Shown here: piece after piece, positions 49,919-62,270 of the stretch
Layout: every line of letters begins with the position of its first letter
Numbering within the stretch: the stretch's first letter is position 1
Source: Auanema rhodensis
Taxonomy: Eukaryota > Nematoda > Chromadorea > Rhabditida > Rhabditidae
Assembly (NCBI GenBank): GCA_964057225.1
Contig: OZ059896.1
Location: forward strand, 7,068,001 to 7,132,000
Direction: 5' to 3'
DNA: 64,000 nucleotides
Notes under the pieces: model-generated
What the model saw: the letters and a program-made list of their open reading frames with translations, nothing else
What the model was told of the DNA's origin: nothing
Database searches by the model: none
Position numbers and translations under genes: made by a program

Positions 49919-50224
49919 TACATACAAATACTAAATGATCTGTAATACCAAAGATCATTTTCAAAAAAAAAATATAAATAACTCAAATAAAAGAGCTTAA
50001 TAATCATAAAAAAACAGAAATCAATCACAATATTTGGATTCAGACAATTAGACCAGAGATGAACATGAACCAATACATTTATAAAGGTATTAGAACCTAC
50101 CGATGTTATCCTTTGTTAATAAAATTTCATCTCTGATCTGACTGAGAGACATGATAGGAAGTCTTCGGCAGTAGACATACAGAATGTAAGTAGTCAGAAC
50201 CACTATGAATTTTAAGAGAGCCAT
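49905..50224 (-). CDS. Short upstream ORF, 52-residue membrane peptide overlapping carrier start
   Basis: Exon 50101-50224 begins ATGGCTCTC right after the acceptor taagttgcag and encodes a hydrophobic stretch (MALLKFIVVLTTYILYVYC) plus a soluble helix (MSLSQIRDEILLTKDNI). Splicing at the clear gtaggt donor to the acceptor ggtattacag (exon from 49939) adds 11 residues and a stop at 49905-49907. That stop overlaps the carrier ATG (49916-49918) by 14 nt in another frame. So it is either a small single-pass protein on the same mRNA or a long uORF regulating the carrier. No family recognised. Confidence 0.5.
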
Positions 50225-50802
50225 ACTGCAACTTAATATTAGGAGACAATAATACCACTCACAATTTTCCAAGCAAAATGATTAAAAATTGTTATATATA
50301 GAGATAATTGAATGATAAAAACATTAATACATCTAATTTTAGAAAAATGATGAAATCATGAAGTCTTAAAACTTTTCGAAAAAATGATGTCATCATTACG
50401 GCACACAATATCATATATTAACCACAATCAACGTGAGAAAAATCTAATTTATTGTTTTAAAGACAAACTTCAAGGTCAACGCACAAGCAGTATAAAGTAA
50501 AATTATTTCTAATAAAATTATCTATGAAAAAAACGGAAATTAAGATTATGCCCTTCAAGATCATGAACAAGTTAGAAATTAAATCCTACGAGAAATGCAA
50601 TGTTTACTTTCGTAAAAACAGTGCATTTGTATGTAAGAAGTATCCCTCACAAGAAGCTACAGTTTTTCTCTATTTAATGGGTTTATGTATGCCATTTTGT
50701 GTTGATTTTCATAAGATTTGTATATATATAAATATACATTCACTGTTAAATATCGTTTCCAGTCATTAATATCCCAAGTTATATTAAGGGTTTGTTTTTG
50801 TA

Positions 50803-51535
50803 ATGGATTCTCAATACTGTGTGCGCGAGGTAATACTACCTGATGACACGAATGCATTTATTGATCAGGTTTGAAACTGAAGAAAATTGGAACGTTAAAT
50901 AAGATCTGGTCATATGAATAATTAAAGGAGATCGAAAGCGATGTCGGTGGTGTTGTTTGGGATAGTTCTCTTGTAGCTGTTTATTATTTTTTGAAACAAG
51001 GACGAAATTTTTGGAAGAACAAGAATGTATGTTCAAATTTCATATGTTGAAAACATTCTTGCTCCAGGTACTAGAGCTTGGAGCGGGAACTGGTGTTTGT
51101 GGAATTGTTTTGGCATCATTAGGAGCTCTAGTTTCGATGACCGACTTACCTGATCGTGTATCTTTGTTAGAAAGAAATACCAACAAAAATTTGGCATTGA
51201 CCGGACAAAATATTAAAAGTTTTTCGCTAGATTGGACAAATTACAATAGAGATGCTATTGGAAACATTGATGTTGTGGTTTTTATCGATTGTATATATTA
51301 CCGTGACGGAGTTAAACCTTTGATAGACTTATTGAAAGATATTAATGCTCCCGAATCTTATTGTATATATGAAAAACGTGATATTGGTGAACCAGCCAAA
51401 GCTCAAAAATTATTTCTTGATCTTATTGTTAATTTTTTTGATATTACTTTTGTGAAAGAGGACGAATTAGATTCGTTGTACGCTTGTCATGAAATCCCGG
51501 TTTTACGTCTATGTCCGAAAACAATTAAAGAATAA
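50803..51535 (+). CDS. METTL21-family protein lysine methyltransferase (VCPKMT-like)
   Basis: Class I SAM-dependent methyltransferase that methylates lysines of chaperones or VCP in characterised members. Three exons (50803-50868, 50928-51026, 51068-51535) give 210 residues, the family size. Motifs: VWDSSLVAVYYFLKQG (the W-[DE]-x-[SA] entry of the family), SAM motif I VLELGAGTGVCGIVLASLGA, the acidic end of strand 2 MTDLPD, a [DN]-x-x-Y-type block DVVVFIDCIYY in place of the usual D/N-PP-Y, and late residues ESYCIYEKRDIG. The WDSS/ELGAGTG/DCIYY combination favours METTL21D (VCPKMT). It precedes the first LTA4 hydrolase gene by only 72 bp, with an acceptor at the downstream ATG, so the two are probably one operon. 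Confidence 0.88.
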
Positions 51536-51595
51536 AATTATTAATTTCGATATCTTATTTTTACGAGCACCTGTAATTGTAATCATAATTCACGA

Positions 51596-51607
51596 TTTTA
51601 TTTTAGG
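51596..51607 (+). promoter_or_regulatory. Trans-splice acceptor at downstream operon gene
   Basis: The sequence attttattttagg directly precedes the ATG at 51608 and lies about 70 nt after the methyltransferase stop. With no room for a promoter, this suits spliced-leader addition in an operon. Confidence 0.65.
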
Positions 51608-54004
51608 ATGGTCAGAGATCCTGCTACCTTTTCTAATTATGAGGAGATTAAAGTAGACAACTATAGTCTGAAATGGAGTGTTGATTTCGATAACTCTAAT
51701 ATTCATGGATCTGCTATCATAGCTCTTACAGCTATTCAAGATTGCGATAAAATTGTTAGTTGTGCTGTTTTTTTCTCTTTGATTTATTTTACATTTTTCC
51801 AGATATTTGATGGAAGAGATTTAATCATTGAATCATTCGAAATTGACGGCAAAACTTTACCATTCGAAATTGCTTTGGATTCTGTCTTTGGACAGAAGAT
51901 TACTGTACAAACATCACCACTTTCTGCTGGGCAGAAAATGTAAGAGTCTAATTGAATTAATATATAAAATGTATTTCTTAAGATTATTGCATGTGTCATA
52001 TAAGACAGGATCTAATGCTACTGCATTACAGTTCATGAAACCCGAACAAACAACGGATAGAAAAGTGAATAAAACATTATATATAATATAAAAAAATAAT
52101 ACAACATAATATATTATTATAGGCTCCTTATCTGTTTTCACAATGTGAAGCAATTCACGCTAGATCCATTTTGCCATGCATGGACACCCCTTCTGTCAAA
52201 GCAACTTATGACGCCGAGGTAAAACATGGTTAAATATTGAAATATGATTGGTTAATTTAAGGTTACTGTTCCAAGTGAACTTACATGCTTGATGAGTGCG
52301 ATCAACGAAGGTAAGAGAAGTTCGGACAGCACGGATACCTTCTACTTCAAGCAGTCTGTTCCAATTCCTTCTTATCTTATCGCCATTGTAGTCGGATGTC
52401 TTGAGAAGCGAGATATTAGTGATAGGTTCTTAATTACATCAAAATTATTGTACTGTTGTCTATTTATAGATGTGCTGTTTGGGCTGAGCCTTCGATGGCT
52501 GATTCTGCTTTGTGGGAATTCGAAAGTACCGAAAAATTTTTGAAAACTGCCGAAGATCTAGCTGGTCCATATGTTTGGGGCAGGTAAAATATCATGATAA
52601 TCTCAAAATCTGATTGTGTAAAATTAGATATGACATGGTTGTTCTTCCCTCAACGTTTCCTTTCGGTGGAATGGAAAATCCATGCTTGACTTTTGTAACT
52701 CCTACTCTTCTAGTATGCTTATCACTATGGTATCGTTCTATTATTATATTTATAGGCTGGTGATAGGTCTCTTGTTAATGTAGTTGCTCATGAGATATCT
52801 CATAGCTGGACCGGAAATTTAGTCACCAATGCAAGTTGGGAACATTTTTGGTAAGTTGTAAATGTAAATGAAATTTATCTCACATTGTTAACAATATTTA
52901 AGGTTGAATGAAGGATTCACAGTTTTCTTAGAAAGAAAAATACATGGAAGAGTTAATGGTGAATTGGATAGACAATTCGAGAGTGAACGTGGATATGAAG
53001 AAGCACTTGTTAATGCAGTAGAAACATTTGGGGCTGACAATGAGTTTACAAAACTAGTTCAAAAGCATAAAGGTGTTGACCCCGATGATGCATTCTCATC
53101 TGTACCTTATGAAAAAGTAATGTTCTCATAGTATGCTTCATCTTTTCACCTTTTCTACAGGGATCTGCTTTGCTATTTACTCTTGATCAGAATCTTGGAG
53201 ATTCGGCCCGTTTCGAAGAATTTCTTCGTACTTATATTAAAAAGTAGATAAGATTTTGTTTTTCTCTTTTATTGTTATCTTTTTCTACAGATATTCATAT
53301 GAGTCGGTAACTACTGATGTTTGGAAGAATGAGTTATACGATTTCTTCTCAGATAAGCAGGATGTTCTTGATAAGATAGACTGGAATACTTGGTTGAACA
53401 AGCCTGGACTTCCTCCCAAGCCTGTGTATGAAATATTGAACATTCTTTTTTAATTTTCTTTCCTGCAGCTATGATACTACTCTCATGGAAGCTTGTCGTG
53501 CTCTTTCGAATGAGTGGCTTGCTGCTTCTCCACCACCAACAGATCCCGAACCATTTTTGAAAATGTCTTCAAGCCAGAAAGTTGCTGTTCTAGATACTAT
53601 TAGAACAAGTGGAAAGTTTGACGTTGCGAAGGTTATTAAAATATTTGTAAACAAATGGTGAATGATTGTTTCAGTTCCCCAATTTATCTTCAACATATGA
53701 TCTACCATCTATCAAAAACTGCGAAATTCGCTTCAAATGGCTTATGTTAGGCCTTGATTTAAAATATACCGACATTGTTGCGCCAGCGCTTGCTTTTGTG
53801 CTTAATGTTGGACGTCTGAAGTTCTGCAAACCAATTTATTCGTATGTCTTTTGTATTGTAAACTAAAAACCACTACCAAGTCTTAATTTTAGCTCCCTGT
53901 TCAAATGGCCTGTGTCCCGCTCAGCTGCTGTCGATCAGTTCAACCGGAACCGTGCCAACATGCACCCTATTACTGCTGCAGTGATTGCAAAACTCCTCAA
54001 CTGA
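51608..54004 (+). CDS. LTA4H: Leukotriene A4 hydrolase/aminopeptidase (M1), copy 1
   Basis: Zinc aminopeptidase of the M1 family; vertebrate LTA4H also hydrolyses leukotriene A4. Fourteen exons give 597 residues (human 611). Blocks in order: [19 protein letters not shown], exopeptidase motif [10 protein letters not shown], zinc site HEISH with the third ligand in ASWEHFWLNEGF (18 residues on), [19 protein letters not shown] with the catalytic Tyr equivalent to human Tyr383 and the Asp of human Asp375, a helical C-terminal domain, and [11 protein letters not shown], which retains the R-x-K carboxylate clamp (human Arg563/Lys565). The Tyr equivalent to human Tyr378 is Phe. All introns are about 40-80 bp. 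Its poly(A) signal AATAAA lies near 54091. It is probably the second cistron after the methyltransferase. Confidence 0.95.
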
Positions 54005-54290
54005 GAATGTTTTCCTTGTTTATATTGTAATGTAAGTACGCAATGTCTTATGTTGTATTATAGTGAATTATTATTTGGGTAATTGGTGCATAATAAAGTC
54101 TTTTTAGGGTATTAGTTTTACATCTCATAGTAAATTTGGAGGCTTAGTTGCAGTTTGATCTCCTCAAACAACTAATAAATTATCAGTCGACACAGCTGTC
54201 AATTGATTCTCTGATAATATGGTGTCATCGGAGTTATGAAGGCTTTGTTCCAAACTCTGCACCCTTTTTTGAATCACTCGTGACTTGTAA

Positions 54291-54454
54291 TACAGGGTGG
54301 GCGGAGCTTTTCGATAACCCAAGTGAGGCGGTGCACCCATCAAAACCGACCTCCATCTTGACTGGAAGCATCATTTGGCTCTGGCCCGAGTTACGATCCG
54401 GTCGAAACTGTAAACCAATCACATATCTTGCTCATTTAATTTATATACCCTGTA
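54291..54454. mobile_element. Possible short Tc1/mariner-type MITE
   Basis: The block starts TACAGGGT and ends ACCCTGTA, a perfect short terminal inverted repeat flanked by TA, the target of Tc1/mariner elements, many of which begin CAGGGTG. The 164-bp interior is markedly GC-richer than the surroundings and encodes nothing convincing. The inverted repeat is only 8 bp and then diverges, so chance remains possible. Confidence 0.4.
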
Positions 54455-54810
54455 TTTAACAGTTTGCCACCCCCTCTTCTTCATATCACTTTGCGAACAC
54501 CGCAATCGCAGTAATATGAACCACCAAATGCACTTGTGTTTGTGAAATGCTGAGCTTGCATTTCTAAGATTCATAGATAAGTGTTGTGGAGTGGACAAAA
54601 TCGCACTATCTTTTGACCAGTCGTAAATCTTTTCTCATATCTACCAATTATTAACACCGTCCAATTGTAACAGCACTTGCTGTATAATTATAAAACAAAT
54701 TAGTTTTATATAAGGTCTGTAGTATTGAAATTTCTCTTATTGATACAATTGTCTTGATAGAACAGATTTAAAGCCTTGTATTCATAATAATCACAATAAT
54801 TTTAAAGGAT

Positions 54811-57800
54811 ATGTGTATCTCTCATCATCGTGCTCGTCGCGATCCGTGCTCAGCTGCAAATAACAATGAAGTTATTGCCACACACATTGCTATCAAATGG
54901 GATGTTCATTTCCAACTTCGTATGTTAATGGGACAAGCCACTTTGACCTGCCAAATGTTAACAAAGACAGACAAAATCGTGAGTTTTATTCCCGTTTTAT
55001 GAACTTTAAAATTCCAAATTATCAAACGTCTGTTACTATTCTTTTTTATGGTATTCGTAACCATAATCGAGTAGATGATAACTAAGATATCTTGAACTAA
55101 AGTTCTCTAATCGCCATTAGATTAAGATTATTGAAATTAATTTGATAAATTGTAACTGGTTAAGAAATAGTTATACAGTCATGAGTTTAACTTTAAATAC
55201 GAGATTGCACTTATTATGATATCATCTTCATTTCCAATTCTCAACTCCAGCTAAGTTTGTATGATTCAGCCAATATAGTGTCTATGCATAGGAATGAGTG
55301 AGTTCTCACTAAAGAAGAGATAAGAGAGTTACAGAGAAAAGAATGGAATTTTGTATTAAACGTAGTGATAAGGAAAGAGAAGTAACAAAAAGCAATAGAG
55401 TAAGTGCTGAATGCAGCCTGGCGCCACAGATAAGATGAACATCTGACGCTGTCTGCCAAAGTCACCTCGAAGTAGTTGTGGATGAGCGATAAGCAATGTT
55501 TCAATATATTTCTGGATTATAAAATTCCATATTTGATTAGGATTAGTCGATGAAAACATCACTTCTTGTTAATTAAAGAATAGAATGGTTGATGTCGCTT
55601 TGAGATAAAAAAGCTTTACGAGATTAGGGCACGGAATGAAACATGCGTACTACGCTCATAATCAGATTCGACCTGATAAGAACATTGACATATTAGAGTC
55701 ACTGGCTGCAACTTGAAAAATGCTCTGATATCAACCCGCTAATGATTTCCATGTTGCATAGTTATCATGGATACGTGAAACAGTTAGAATTGATCTGTAT
55801 ATTAACATAAAAGGATAAGGTAAAACTTATCCAATATAAGTATAACTGTGAAACTGCATTGGCATCCATGCTTACGACATTCTCTTATACAATTACAAAT
55901 GATAAGAAGTTTAGCTGTTACTTCTCCATCAGTTTTCAGACAACGCTATAATCCTTTGACATGCTACAATGATTACTAAGTAAAAGATAAAAGTAGTTTT
56001 GTATTCTAAAGACTGTCGTTAATTTTTCAAAGGAATATGAACATTTCTTTCAAAAAACTATAACTTTTAGAGAAGTTATTGGAATGAATAATTTAAACAC
56101 ATCTTTAGTTACTCGATGTTCGTGACCTATCGATACGATCTGTCTCTGTTAATCAGAAGGATGTTGATTTTCGTATTGCTCCAAATTCCTACACCTTTTT
56201 CGGATCCAAGATGACTATTTATATTCCAACCGAATTCCAAAAGGAAGGACTTGAACTGTAAGCATTGATTTGAAAAATATTTTTATTGTTATTTATACAC
56301 AGGACTGTTGTCATATCTTATGGAACATCACCAGAAGCTACTGCTCTTCAATGGATGAAAAAGGAACAAACAGCTGATAAGAGAGTGAGTACCCACAACT
56401 TCGAGTAATAATTTTGTTGATTATGCTCTAATAATATGTAGATAAAATTGTTTCTTTTTAGGCTCCTTATCTTTTTTCACAATGTCAAGCAATCCATGCT
56501 AGATCCATTGTCCCATGTATGGATACACCATCTGTGAAAACAACCTATGAAGCTGAGGTTCGAGTTCCATTGGGATTAACGTGCTTGATGAGTGCTATTG
56601 GAGAAGGATCCAAAAGCGATGATGAATTCACTACATACTTTTATAAACAACCTGTGGCTATTCCATCATATCTGATTGCTATTGTTGTTGGATGCTTAGA
56701 AAAAAGAGATATTAGTGATAGATGTGCTGTTTGGGCTGAACCTTCTATGGTTGATAAAGCACACTGGGAATTTGCTGAAACTGAGGACATTCTAGCTTGC
56801 GCTGAAGAAATTGCTGGAAAGTATATTTGGGGAAGGTATATTGCTTTCAATAATTACTTTCTATAATAATCTGTATAGATACGATATGGTATGCTTGCCT
56901 CCTTCATTTCCATTTGGAGGTATGGAAAATCCTTGCTTAACCTTCTTAACTCCTACTCTTATTGTAAGTTTCATACAAGTTTATATATATGTAAAGAAAA
57001 AAATTCAATTTAAGGCTGGTGATCGATCACTAGTTAGTGTTATTGCTCATGAAATCGCTCACAGTTGGTCAGGTAATCTCGTTACCAACAGCAGCTGGGA
57101 ACACTTTTGGTAAGACAATTTTGAAGCAACTGTATGAAACAAGATCTTTGTTAAGGCTCAATGAAGGATTTACCATGTTTATTGAACGTAAAATATGCGG
57201 TAGATTAGTAAACGAAGACTATCGTCAATTTATGGCTTTCAATGGATGGACAAATGCCCTCATACCAGCTGTATGTTTTCTTAACATATGTATTTCTATC
57301 GAAAAATAACAAAAATATGGTTTTATATGATAAGAGGCTTACTAATCTTTTCCATACATCAAGCTCAGCAGAATGAACTGTAGAAAATCCTAAGTAAATT
57401 ACCAGTAATTCTCTAAGGCAAAAAGCAATCTGAATCAGAATAATGCATGTTATGTCTTATCCATTATCATCATTTTGCAAATCAGCAAATTCGACCTTTT
57501 CTTCATCATTCGATTGACATTTTGCTGTAATGGGCTTGGACTTTGAGCTAGCATATGACGATAAGACATAGCTCTGTATATCATTAGCAACTTACTCAGC
57601 AAAACGTGATGTCAAGTAGATCCTGATTTGCTAATGGTTTCTTGATAATCCGAATATAATAAAAATTTTTTTACCACAATTTATTGCAGGTTTATGAGCA
57701 GTTCACACCTACTCATCAATTCACAAAATTGATTCAAGATCATACGAACGTTGATCCAGACGTAGCTTTCTCTTGTGTTCCGTACGAGAAGGGATCAGCC

Positions 57801-59520
57801 CTCTTATTCTACTTAGAGCAAAAGCTCGGCGGGCCAGGTAAAGATTATTAAAATTTTAATTATATTATGTTGCGAGAGTCTGAATTATCAGAATATCCAT
57901 TCTTCTGATAGTACTCATGTTTCCAAAGAATGGTTTTCAAAAATCAGATTATCGTGTCCAGAGAATACTAAGAGATTAAATGGGCGAGATGATTCTTTAA
58001 TCATGCAACCCATATAAAACTGCTTAGTGGTTGATAAGATAGTGATTATAAGAATCAAAGCAAGTCTCTTTGCACTAACGACATGAGCTTTTAACGTACT
58101 TTAATTGTTTTATACAATTATTATTCAAAAGAGTAAAGAGAAGAAGAAAAAAACAACGAGAGAGAAGAGATAGAGAGAGGAAGACATTGGGATGGTAAGA
58201 AAATGCTTGAACATGTAAATTCTTGTTCATATACATATAGTTAAATCTATTTAACTTGATATCTAAACATGATAAAGTGAAATAGATAAAACTACGAAAT
58301 AAATGTACACTCTATAATCTGAATATTGCGTAGTATATGATTGGATGAATAAAAACTTGAAATAGGGATTTTAATAAATGCATTTTCAGAAATTTTCGAG
58401 GAATATTTGAGAAACTATATCCAAACATTTGCTCATAAAGCAATTGATAGTATGCAATGGAAGGATCATTTATATAGTTATTTCCATGTATGATTCATGA
58501 TATTTTCATTATATATACATATGCTATTAACTTATAGGACAAGAAACATATTTTGGACAAAGTCGATTTCAATATATGGTTTAACGGAGTTGGTATGCCA
58601 CCAGAGAAGCCAGAGTAAGCACAGTTGATGTTTTCATTGCTAAATGTTCCATTAAGTTATGGTCAAGAAATGGTTCATGCTTGTGAAGAGTTGTTCAAAC
58701 AATGGATTAATGCTAATCCTGATGATGTTAACAGCATTGATTTGTCTACCTACCAGAACATGCAGCCATTACAACAAATTGAATTCATATCTCAGCTATG
58801 GCAGGTATGAATAGTTACGATCAAACCTATTATTCAATATCGTTGAACTCCAACTATTATTTGGAATTATAGCATGATCCTCCTCTCGAACACTGGAAAT
58901 TAACTGCTCTCAATAAAGCATATGGTCTTTCAGACTCACAAAATTCTGAAATACTACTCAAGTAACAATAACGTTTTGATAATTTCTTAATATTCGTGAA
59001 ATTTAGCTGGATTCGACTATGCATCAAAGCTAAATGGGAGCCGATCATTGACAAAGCTTTAACCTTTGTATCAACACAAGGAAGATTGAAATACTGTCGA
59101 CCTGTTTACAGGTAATACTTACTCTTATCATCAAATATAGAACCAGCTGTGCTATTATAAAATTAAACAAAAAATCTTAACCGCTGTCTATCTTATATTC
59201 TCTTAATATAATCTGTCTGATATGATGAATACAACTGTGATATCATCTTTCCCATACACTGTTTCTATTATTAGAACAAAACCAAAACTATTTTTGTTCT
59301 TAAATATCTTATATGGAAAAAAAAGTTTTTCGTTGCTTTTATTGATGCAATGATTGTACTTATCATGTCATATTTCAGGGACTTGTCTAATTGGCCTGCT
59401 GCTAATCGTCGTGCTCGTGAAACCTATCTCAGTGGCAGACATGAAATGCATCCAATCACAGCGGAAATGATTGCCAAGGACTTGCACTTAAGACATTCAA
59501 CTCATACTGTTTGCTTCTAA
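54811..59520 (+). CDS. LTA4H: Leukotriene A4 hydrolase/aminopeptidase (M1), copy 2
   Basis: Tandem paralogue of copy 1. Fourteen exons (first 54811-54978, then 56109-56257, 56303-56384, 56462-56835, 56879-56963, 57015-57109, 57156-57270, 57690-57837, 58390-58487, 58538-58614, 58657-58804, 58873-58961, 59007-59111, 59379-59520) give 624 residues. Zinc motif HEIAH with [46 protein letters not shown], and [14 protein letters not shown] are all intact, so it should be an active enzyme. Its middle and C-terminal sequence ([30 protein letters not shown]) looks closer to vertebrate LTA4H than copy 1 does. As in copy 1 the human Tyr378 position is Phe. Introns are much longer (up to 1.1 kb), and it has its own acceptor (tttaaag) just before the ATG; about 800 bp separate it from copy 1. 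It begins with a unique [14 protein letters not shown]. Confidence 0.95.
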
Positions 59521-60680
59521 AACATTTTCCTTCTCTCCTCTTGCTAGAAACAAAAAATAAACAAAAAAAATCATCCAAACAATCTTTAAGATTGATGCTA
59601 TATATGTACAACTTGATTCGATAAAGAAGGCTTAATCGTCATTGTCCCTTCCCATACTGTACACTGGCCCTCGTTTGTTACTCATTTAACCAAAGCATTG
59701 CTTTCCTTCTTGCTCACAGTTTTCTTTCTTGTTTCATTTCATTTAATTTTTTCTTGTTGTACACTGTATATATGATTTTTAATGTGGAGATAAAAGGTAT
59801 TTTTAACTGTTCTGTTTTTTTTTCTTGGGTCTATTATCAATTATTAAACAATACGCATTTTCAAAAATTTTCAAAGATTGCATATACAGATGATCAGCAA
59901 CGCTTATCTGTTTAATTTTCTGAACTACGTCAAGAACTTTCTAGGAAAGCAGCAGATACATCATTTTGCAAGAGAAGGTACAGAAGCGATTTATGATGAA
60001 AAGAGACCACCAATTTATAATATGTTCAGATCTCCATCTAGATAGAAATTTTACCATCTTTTTTGAGGAAAAAAAAAGAAAAAGATTCAATACGATAAGA
60101 AAAAAAAAACAATTTGCAAAGGTCATACCGTCAGCCAAGATTAACGACGAAGCTTCTAAAAATTTTTTTTGAGGTAGTAATTCTTTCATAATTCACACAA
60201 AACTATACCACTGATAAGATTAAAAACGTGAATAAGTACAGATTATTTTATCAAACTGTAAAATTCCAAGTAGAAACCAGGAAAAAACAGTTATCTAGAA
60301 ATAAATTCACATGGTTTGCTGTCCTTCTAGCGACTGTAGATTTATATTTTGTCGATAACGTATAAGAAAAAAATAGCCTCTATTACTCGTAATATGGAGT
60401 ATTTTTATATATAATATATAGACATATACTTATACAGTATGAATACATTAAAGGACATAGATCTTTACGGATGATATTAAGTAAATTTCGAGGAAATTTA
60501 TTTCATTTCAATAATATATACTAGTGAAGTCTAGTATTAGAGTTAATATTCATTATACAGGTTAGTTATAATAAAAGTTATGTTATATTATATAATTTTA
60601 ATTTATACATAATATTATATTAAACTTTACTTTAGTTCTGACAATAAACTATCAAATCAGTTGTTTTTTTCATATTTAAT
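59521..60680. other. Intergenic, no gene seen
   Basis: Three-prime flank of LTA4H copy 2 and 5' flank of the PAX gene. Open frames at 59941-60189 on both strands are AT-rich low complexity. Confidence 0.5.
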
Positions 60681-61202
60681 ATGGATTACTACTCACATAA
60701 AACAACAGATACTCGTCAAGCCACTGAAAGCTCCGGTTCGAATCAAACTTAAATGAATATATACATGTCTATATTAATTATAAATTATAAAAATATTATA
60801 TTTAGAAGTTGTTTTTCGTTCTGCTCGTAATAGATATGGACGTCCATATATTTCTGGTCGACCTTTGTTAACCTGTGATAGAAAACGAGTTGTTCAGCTA
60901 TATCAGTTAGGAATCAAAAAGATTCACATAGCGAAACAGCTTGGAATCACACATAGCTGTGTTAGTAAGGTATTACGACGGTTGGTGTATTTGAATTAAC
61001 AGTTTATTTAAAAACATTCTTGTTTAGGTATCATGAAACAGGCTCTGTGGAAGCTAGAGTTTCGCGTACAGCTTCTTGCTCATGTCCGGGCTATTCACTG
61101 AACCATGATGCCCGTTACTGCCGTCATATTCTTCGTTATAATTGCATTACCAAACTTGAATTCACAATTGATAAGTTGGTTTTTGGTCATTGTCTTTCTT
61201 AA
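60681..61202 (+). CDS. Paired-domain protein with PAI subdomain only (npax-like)
   Basis: DNA-binding transcription factor. The model starts MDYYSHKTTDTRQ, with an intron (donor at 60738) to the exon at about 60808. The PAI half of a paired domain follows: NRYGRPYISGRPLLTCDRK then RVVQLYQLGIKKIHIAKQLG and ITHSCVSKVLRRYHETGSV, which aligns with the PAX sequences GRPLP, ISRQL, SHGCVSKIL and RYYETGSI. The text after it (SRTASCSCPGYSLNHDARY) is unrelated to the RED subdomain and no homeodomain is seen, as in the nematode npax genes (family knowledge). The stop at 61200 is provisional: a donor at 61173 could join an exon at 61247 that stops after about 18 codons. Confidence 0.75.
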
Positions 61203-62258
61203 TCATTTAATTTATCATCTGGTAATACAATCATTTTTCTTTCAGCATTTTAAAACCACATGGATCAGCAGTAATCTATTATTCGAAAACTTTTCTATAA
61301 CTACAAATATAAACATATATAAATACAAATATATACATACATATATAGATATGATTTTAATTTTATCATTTGAAACAATTATTTTCGGGAATTTAATAGA
61401 TTATATGGGCAAACCGTCGATTACGTTCAAAATGCAATTTAGATATGAATATGTCTGTCTGACTCATATGTCTAGTATAATTAATAAGAAATCTTGTTAT
61501 AATAAATAACTAATTTTTATTTTTTTCTTCACAAAAAAAATCAAAGAAACGTTTTCATTTCAGAATAGATTTTAGATGATTTCATTACAATGATTTATGA
61601 TGTTGAAACTGAGTAAATGACCTCTCCTGAATGCTATAACTTTTTCTAAATAGATAATTGTTTTGAATTGTTTACTACACAAAATAAAACTATTTAGTTT
61701 TACTACAAGATAAGAGAAAACGTATTTCTTGGATTTATTCGCATAAATATTATTCTGTTTTTCCCTAAATCCTTCATTTCGATCCTGTTAAATGTCTTCC
61801 TTGTATATGAACGAGAGATTAAAAGAAAAGAAAGATGGTTCATAAAAATATACTTATTCCATATAATATAGAATACTTTTTGACCTCTCAAACTTCATTT
61901 ATAGTATCTAAAACTAAAGCTGACCAATAAAAGCTTGATCTATGTATATACAACTTATAGAATGCCAAAATGTTTTCAGAAATACTTCTTTTTTTTTGTT
62001 TTCTCAAACATCTATTGTCCAGAGATGTTCTCAAAATGGCCAAAATTTTGATTTAAAGTTTTTTTTTGGTATTAATAAGTAATTTATTTCGTATAATATT
62101 GAAAATATACATACATTTGTATAATAGATCAAGTTTGATACATTAAAGTATTAGCAGATGAAAATTCAAAAAGTTTTCATTCTTTTTTTATAAATAGATT
62201 AGTTAATTTTTTCTGAAATGTTTCCCTTTCCATGAAAGATAAATGTTTTTTGTTCTAA
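61203..62258. other. Intergenic or unassigned, AT-rich
   Basis: The long frame to 61509 on the plus strand is mostly AT-rich and Ile/Tyr-rich. No supported exon except the possible alternative PAX terminal exon near 61247-61300. Confidence 0.4.
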
Positions 62259-62270
62259 TTGCTCTACAGA

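Noticed and set aside
54312-54330. AACCCAAGTGAGG, similar to part of the nematode SL1 leader
   Set aside because: No donor GT at the right place and no Sm-binding site follow; it lies inside the putative MITE.
60730-60745. GGTTCGAATC, a tRNA B-box match
   Set aside because: It is at the end of the first PAX exon and has no pairing arms for a tRNA.
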